In this document: piece by piece, positions 35,637 through 38,240 of the stretch
Position numbering within the stretch: position 1 is the first letter of the stretch
Layout of the letters: each line of letters opens with the position of its first letter
Origin: JBFHNV01 sp965365655
GTDB taxonomy: Bacteria > Pseudomonadota > Gammaproteobacteria > HK1
Length of the DNA: 38,240 bases
Assembly (NCBI GenBank): GCA_965365655.1
Contig: CBDUCN010000008.1
Coordinates: 1 to 38,240 of the forward strand
Direction of reading: 5' to 3'
Made by a program: the position numbers and the translations under genes
The notes under the pieces: generated by a model
Databases searched by the model: none
What the model saw: the letters and a program-made list of their open reading frames with translations, nothing else
What the model was told of the DNA's origin: nothing

Positions 35637-36941
35637 ATGCTTCGCGCGTCCCCTAGCCCGCGATCCGAGCCGTTGAAAGCCCCTGCGACCGCCCCCGTCG
35701 ACTTCTGCTACCCGCAAGGCATGGTCAGCACCGATGCAGCGCTGGCCTTCCTGCTGGAGCGCGCCCGCGTGCCGCGGGCAGGCGTTCCGGGAGCCACCCG
35801 CGACGTGCGCCTGGAGGAGGCCCTGGGCGGCGTGCTGGCCGATGCGCTCGTATCGCCCATCGACGTTCCCGGCCACGACAACAGCCAGATGGACGGCTAC
35901 GCGCTGCGTGCCGTGGACGCCGGCGCGGACGGCGCGTGTCTGCCGGTGAGCCAGCGTGTCCCTGCCGGCGTCGAGCCGCAGCCGCTGGCCGCCGGGACCG
36001 CGGCACGCATCTTCACCGGCGCGCCGATCCCGCCGGGCGCGGACACCGTGGTGATGCAGGAGCGCTGTGAGGTGTCGGGAGACGCGGTGCGGGTGCCGGG
36101 CGGGCTCGAGCCCGGCGACAACGTGCGCCCGCGAGGCAACGACATCCGCGCGGGCGATCGGGTGCTGGAGGCCGGCGAGCGGCTGCGCGCGCCGCATCTG
36201 GCGCTCGCGGCATCGCTGGGGCTGTCCGCCGTGACCCTGCACCGGCCGCTGCGCGTGGCGCTGTTCTCCAGTGGTGACGAGCTCGCGTTCCCGGGGGAGC
36301 CGCTGGCACCCGGACAGATCTACAACTCCAACCGATACGGCCTGCGCGCGCTGCTGCAGGGCCTGGGCGCCGAGGTGCGCGATCTCGGCCGGGTCGCCGA
36401 CACGCTGGACGCGACCGTCAGCGCGCTGCAGGCCGCCGCCGACGGGTCGGACGTGATTCTCTCGAGCGGCGGCGTGTCGGTGGGCGAGGAGGACCACGTC
36501 AGGCGCGCCCTCGAGACGGTGGGCTCGCTGGAGCTGTGGCGCGTGGCGGTGAAGCCCGGCAAGCCGCTGGCCTACGGCCGGGCAGGTGATGCCGACTTCA
36601 TCGGCCTGCCCGGCAACCCGGTCTCCGCGCTGGTCACCTTCTGCCTGTTCGTGCGTCCGTTCCTGCTCAAGCGAATGGGCGCGCGACGGCTCGCGCCGCC
36701 GGCGTGGCCGGTGGCCGCCGGCTTCACCTGGCCGCGGGCCCGTCAGCGCCGCGAGTACGCTCGCGCCCGGATCGCGTTCCGCGACGACGGGCTGCCGGTG
36801 GCCACGCTGCACCCCCGGCAGGGGTCCGACGTGCTGAGCTCCTGCACCTGGGCGGACGGCCTGGTCGAGATCCCGGAAGGCGTGACCGTCGCCGAGGGGG
36901 ACACCGTGCGCTACCTGGGCTTCGACGCGCTTCTCGGGTGA
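35637..36941 (+). CDS. moeA: Molybdopterin molybdenumtransferase MoeA
   Basis: A protein of about 434 residues with GHDNSQMDGYALR, the sugar-binding-like central domain, VALFSSGDELAFPGEPL, SSGGVSVGEEDHVRRAL and GLPGNPVSALVTF. It inserts molybdate into adenylylated molybdopterin to make active molybdenum cofactor. The start is uncertain: ATG 35637 keeps a DFCYPQG lead that resembles relatives, whereas ATG 35721 (MVSTDAALAFLL) is a shorter option with AAGG upstream. moaE overlaps its stop. The window shows no molybdoenzyme. Confidence 0.93.
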   Translation: MLRASPSPRSEPLKAPATAPVDFCYPQGMVSTDAALAFLLERARVPRAGVPGATRDVRLEEALGGVLADALVSPIDVPGHDNSQMDGYALRAVDAGADGACLPVSQRVPAGVEPQPLAAGTAARIFTGAPIPPGADTVVMQERCEVSGDAVRVPGGLEPGDNVRPRGNDIRAGDRVLEAGERLRAPHLALAASLGLSAVTLHRPLRVALFSSGDELAFPGEPLAPGQIYNSNRYGLRALLQGLGAEVRDLGRVADTLDATVSALQAAADGSDVILSSGGVSVGEEDHVRRALETVGSLELWRVAVKPGKPLAYGRAGDADFIGLPGNPVSALVTFCLFVRPFLLKRMGARRLAPPAWPVAAGFTWPRARQRREYARARIAFRDDGLPVATLHPRQGSDVLSSCTWADGLVEIPEGVTVAEGDTVRYLGFDALLG

Positions 36942-37423
36942 GCGGGATGCACGCACAGGGCCGGGGCGAGGTGCGCGTGTCGGTTCAGGAGGCGCCGTTC
37001 GACGCCGGCGCGGTGGTGGACCGGATGCGCCGGGCCGACCCGGGCGTCGGCGCGGTGGCGAGCTTCGTCGGCGTGTGCCGCGACATCAACGACGGCGCCG
37101 GCGTGCAGGCGATGTGGCTGGAGCACTACCCGGGAATGACCGAGCGCGCGATCGAGGGCATCGTGGCCGACGCCTGCGCGCGCTGGAACGTGCGCGCCTG
37201 CGAGGTGGTGCACCGGGTCGGGCGCCTCGTCCCCACTGACCCGATCGTGCTGGTGGCCGTCGCGTCGGAGCATCGCGGCGATGCGTTCGCCGCCTGCGAG
37301 TTCGTCATGGACTATCTCAAGACGCGGGCACCCTTCTGGAAGAAGGAGCACACGGGAGACGGCACCCGCTGGGTCGCTGCCCGCGCGGCGGACGACGCCG
37401 CCGCGGAGCGCTGGCGCCGCTGA
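36938..37423 (+). CDS. moaE: Molybdopterin synthase catalytic subunit MoaE
   Basis: A protein of about 161 residues with the conserved GAVASFVGVCRD, LEHYPGMTERAI and HRVGRLVPTDPIVLVAVAS. The catalytic lysines are in the C-terminal DYLKTRAPFWKKE. It transfers sulfur from MoaD thiocarboxylate to precursor Z (cPMP). No moaD or moaC is adjacent. GTG 36938 overlaps the moeA stop (GTGA); ATG 36947, three codons later, is equally possible. It pairs with moeA as a molybdenum cofactor unit. Confidence 0.94.
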   Translation: MSGMHAQGRGEVRVSVQEAPFDAGAVVDRMRRADPGVGAVASFVGVCRDINDGAGVQAMWLEHYPGMTERAIEGIVADACARWNVRACEVVHRVGRLVPTDPIVLVAVASEHRGDAFAACEFVMDYLKTRAPFWKKEHTGDGTRWVAARAADDAAAERWRR

Positions 37424-37478
37424 CGCGCCCGCGCCGGGGCGGCGGCCGGCCGCGCGCGGGCGAGGCTCGGGATTCCTC

Positions 37479-37508
37479 TTGACTCTCCCGATGCTGCGGC
37501 GCAATAAT
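37479..37508 (+). promoter_or_regulatory. Phasin promoter
   Basis: TTGACT (37479-37484), an 18-base spacer and AATAAT (37503-37508), about 60 bases before the phasin ATG. Two CTGC-N3-GCAA dyads overlap the -10 and the start region. Confidence 0.65.
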
Positions 37509-37524
37509 TGCTGCGACGCAACAA
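37492..37524. promoter_or_regulatory. Two tandem PhaR-like operators at the phasin promoter
   Basis: Sixteen-base direct repeats, TGCTGCGGCGCAATAA at 37492-37507 and TGCTGCGACGCAACAA at 37509-37524, differ at two positions and are spaced 17 bases apart. Each contains CTGC-N3-GCAA. In PHA-accumulating bacteria the repressor PhaR binds TGC-rich dyads at phasin promoters and is released when PHA forms. The site type and position fit that role. Confidence 0.55.
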
Positions 37525-37566
37525 CAAAGCCCGTTGCGAGAGCACTTCAACTCCGGAGAGAGAGCC

Positions 37567-37983
37567 ATGGATATGAACTTCGGCACCATGCTCGACAGCA
37601 TGGCGCAGGCAAATGACAAGGCCGTATCGGCCGCGGCCGAGCTGACCCGCATGAGCACCCGCACCGGCGGCATGCTGGTCCGCAAGCAGATCGACGCGTT
37701 CGAGACCTGCCTGGACGCGGGCACCCGTCACCTCAAGGTCGCGACCGAGACGCGCGATCCCAAGGAGGCGTTCCAGGCGCACACCGAGGTGGTGCTGGAG
37801 CTCGGCGAGAAGCTGGTCGCCGCGACGCAGGAGGCCTTCGAGATCCAGGTGCAGGCCCGCGACGAGCTCGTGCGCTGGGTCGAGGACGGGGTCAACACGG
37901 TCAAGGCCGAGGCCGAGTCCGTGATGCAGCCCGCCGCCGCGCCGGCCAGGCGCGCCACCCGCAGCACGAAGAAGGCCGCCTGA
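37567..37983 (+). CDS. Phasin family granule-associated protein
   Basis: A 138-residue, mostly helical protein with an amphipathic phasin core (about 1-115: FGTMLDSMAQANDKAVSAAA at the start, then a long helix with QEAFEIQVQARDELVRWVEDG). It has an Ala/Pro/Arg/Lys-rich tail ending RATRSTKKAA that may touch DNA or the granule. Phasins coat polyhydroxyalkanoate granules and set their number and size. CTCCGGAGAG precedes the ATG; an upstream TTG would add an unlikely extension. The gene is monocistronic, with its own promoter and terminator. PHA synthase genes are not in the window. Confidence 0.88.
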   Translation: MDMNFGTMLDSMAQANDKAVSAAAELTRMSTRTGGMLVRKQIDAFETCLDAGTRHLKVATETRDPKEAFQAHTEVVLELGEKLVAATQEAFEIQVQARDELVRWVEDGVNTVKAEAESVMQPAAAPARRATRSTKKAA

Positions 37984-38014
37984 CGCTCACGTCGGCGCCT
38001 TCGAAGGCGAAGAG

Positions 38015-38044
38015 AAACCCCGGGCACGTCCCGGGGTTTTTTTT
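38015..38044 (+). terminator. Intrinsic terminator after the phasin gene
   Basis: Ten-base stem AAACCCCGGG/CCCGGGGTTT with a CACGT loop, and eight T residues (38037-38044). It lies 32 bases after the stop. A smaller CGCCTTCGAAGGCG palindrome precedes it. Confidence 0.93.
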
Positions 38045-38147
38045 GCGCTCTTCCAGCCCGCTGGACCGCGGAGCCCCGGGATGCGGGCTTCGCCGCACGG
38101 GACGGGGAAGAACGAGGGCGTTCGAGCCCGGAGGCGGCCGTGCCCGC

Positions 38148-38240
38148 GGCGCCGGGCACAACCGGAAGAAAGTGGCGCCGAGGCGCCGGGCACAAGAAAA
38201 TAATAGGGGCGCCGAGGCGCCGGAATTGCCAAAAGAAAGG
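38148..38240. repeat. GC-rich tandem repeat running off the right edge
   Basis: GGCGCCGGGCACAA occurs at 38148-38161 and 38182-38195. GGCGCCGAGGCGCCGG, itself a GGCGCC dyad, occurs at 38174-38189 and 38208-38223. The units repeat about every 34 bases and are separated by A-rich spacers (GAAGAAAG, AAGAAAATAATAGG, AAAAGAAAGG). The array continues beyond the window, so its length and role are unknown. I see no reading frame in 38045-38240. Confidence 0.6.

Noticed and set aside
38118..38140. tRNA-like TTCGAGCCC segment
   Set aside because: No acceptor, D or anticodon arms around it.
38148..38240. CRISPR array
   Set aside because: The spacers are short and alike, and no cas genes are present.

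Overview
The window is a GC-rich (about 70% by eye) chromosomal segment. Gene content and order point to a gammaproteobacterium: the lptD-surA-pdxA-rsmA and apaG-apaH blocks, ssb/yajR opposite uvrA, lgt-thyA-folA, ubiK and dsbB. A phasin gene implies polyhydroxyalkanoate (PHA) granules. An Ectothiorhodospiraceae-like relative is my best guess, but that is inference. I see no mobile elements, tRNA, rRNA or CRISPR. Almost all of the sequence is ordinary housekeeping coding; many long reading frames on the opposite strand are GC-driven shadows and are left out.

Layout. 1-6542 (minus): a secreted Sel1-repeat protein cut by the left edge, a DUF4743/Nudix hydrolase, a DUF1028 Ntn-type protein, an unusual single-chain fusion of a glycine-cleavage T-protein with a serine hydroxymethyltransferase, and a creatininase-family amidohydrolase. 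6660-10015: chaC-like cyclotransferase, MATE exporter, an atypical short-chain dehydrogenase and dsbB. 10016-10415: a 400-base gap without protein genes holding two tandem, homologous small-RNA genes, each with its own sigma70 promoter and intrinsic terminator. 10416-13421 (minus): TauD-type dioxygenase, ssb and yajR. 13524-17348: uvrA and a PfkB kinase. 17352-19454 (minus): a DUF255 thioredoxin-domain protein. 19555-23047: rlmI-like methyltransferase, lgt, thyA, folA. 23066-26494 (minus): apaH, apaG, comM, ubiK. 26687-28606: a double cNMP-binding/rhodanese protein and aroE. 28830-35552 (minus): rsmA, pdxA, surA, lptD, hemH. 35637-37983: moeA, moaE and a phasin with a strong terminator. A GC-rich tandem repeat runs off the right edge.

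The most interesting element is the small-RNA pair at 10.1-10.4 kb. Each predicted RNA of about 76 nt folds into a UUCG-capped hairpin, a second hairpin presenting an anti-Shine-Dalgarno UCCUCC loop, and a terminator. The first promoter has a CRP-type dyad centred near -71.5. Both start sites carry a YTGC-N3-GCAA dyad that also occurs twice at the phasin promoter at 37.5 kb. That dyad resembles the PhaR operator, so the RNAs may belong to a PHA- or carbon-status regulon. The second point of interest is the GcvT-SHMT fusion beside creatininase-family and DUF1028 genes, which suggests an uncharacterised one-carbon/amide salvage step.
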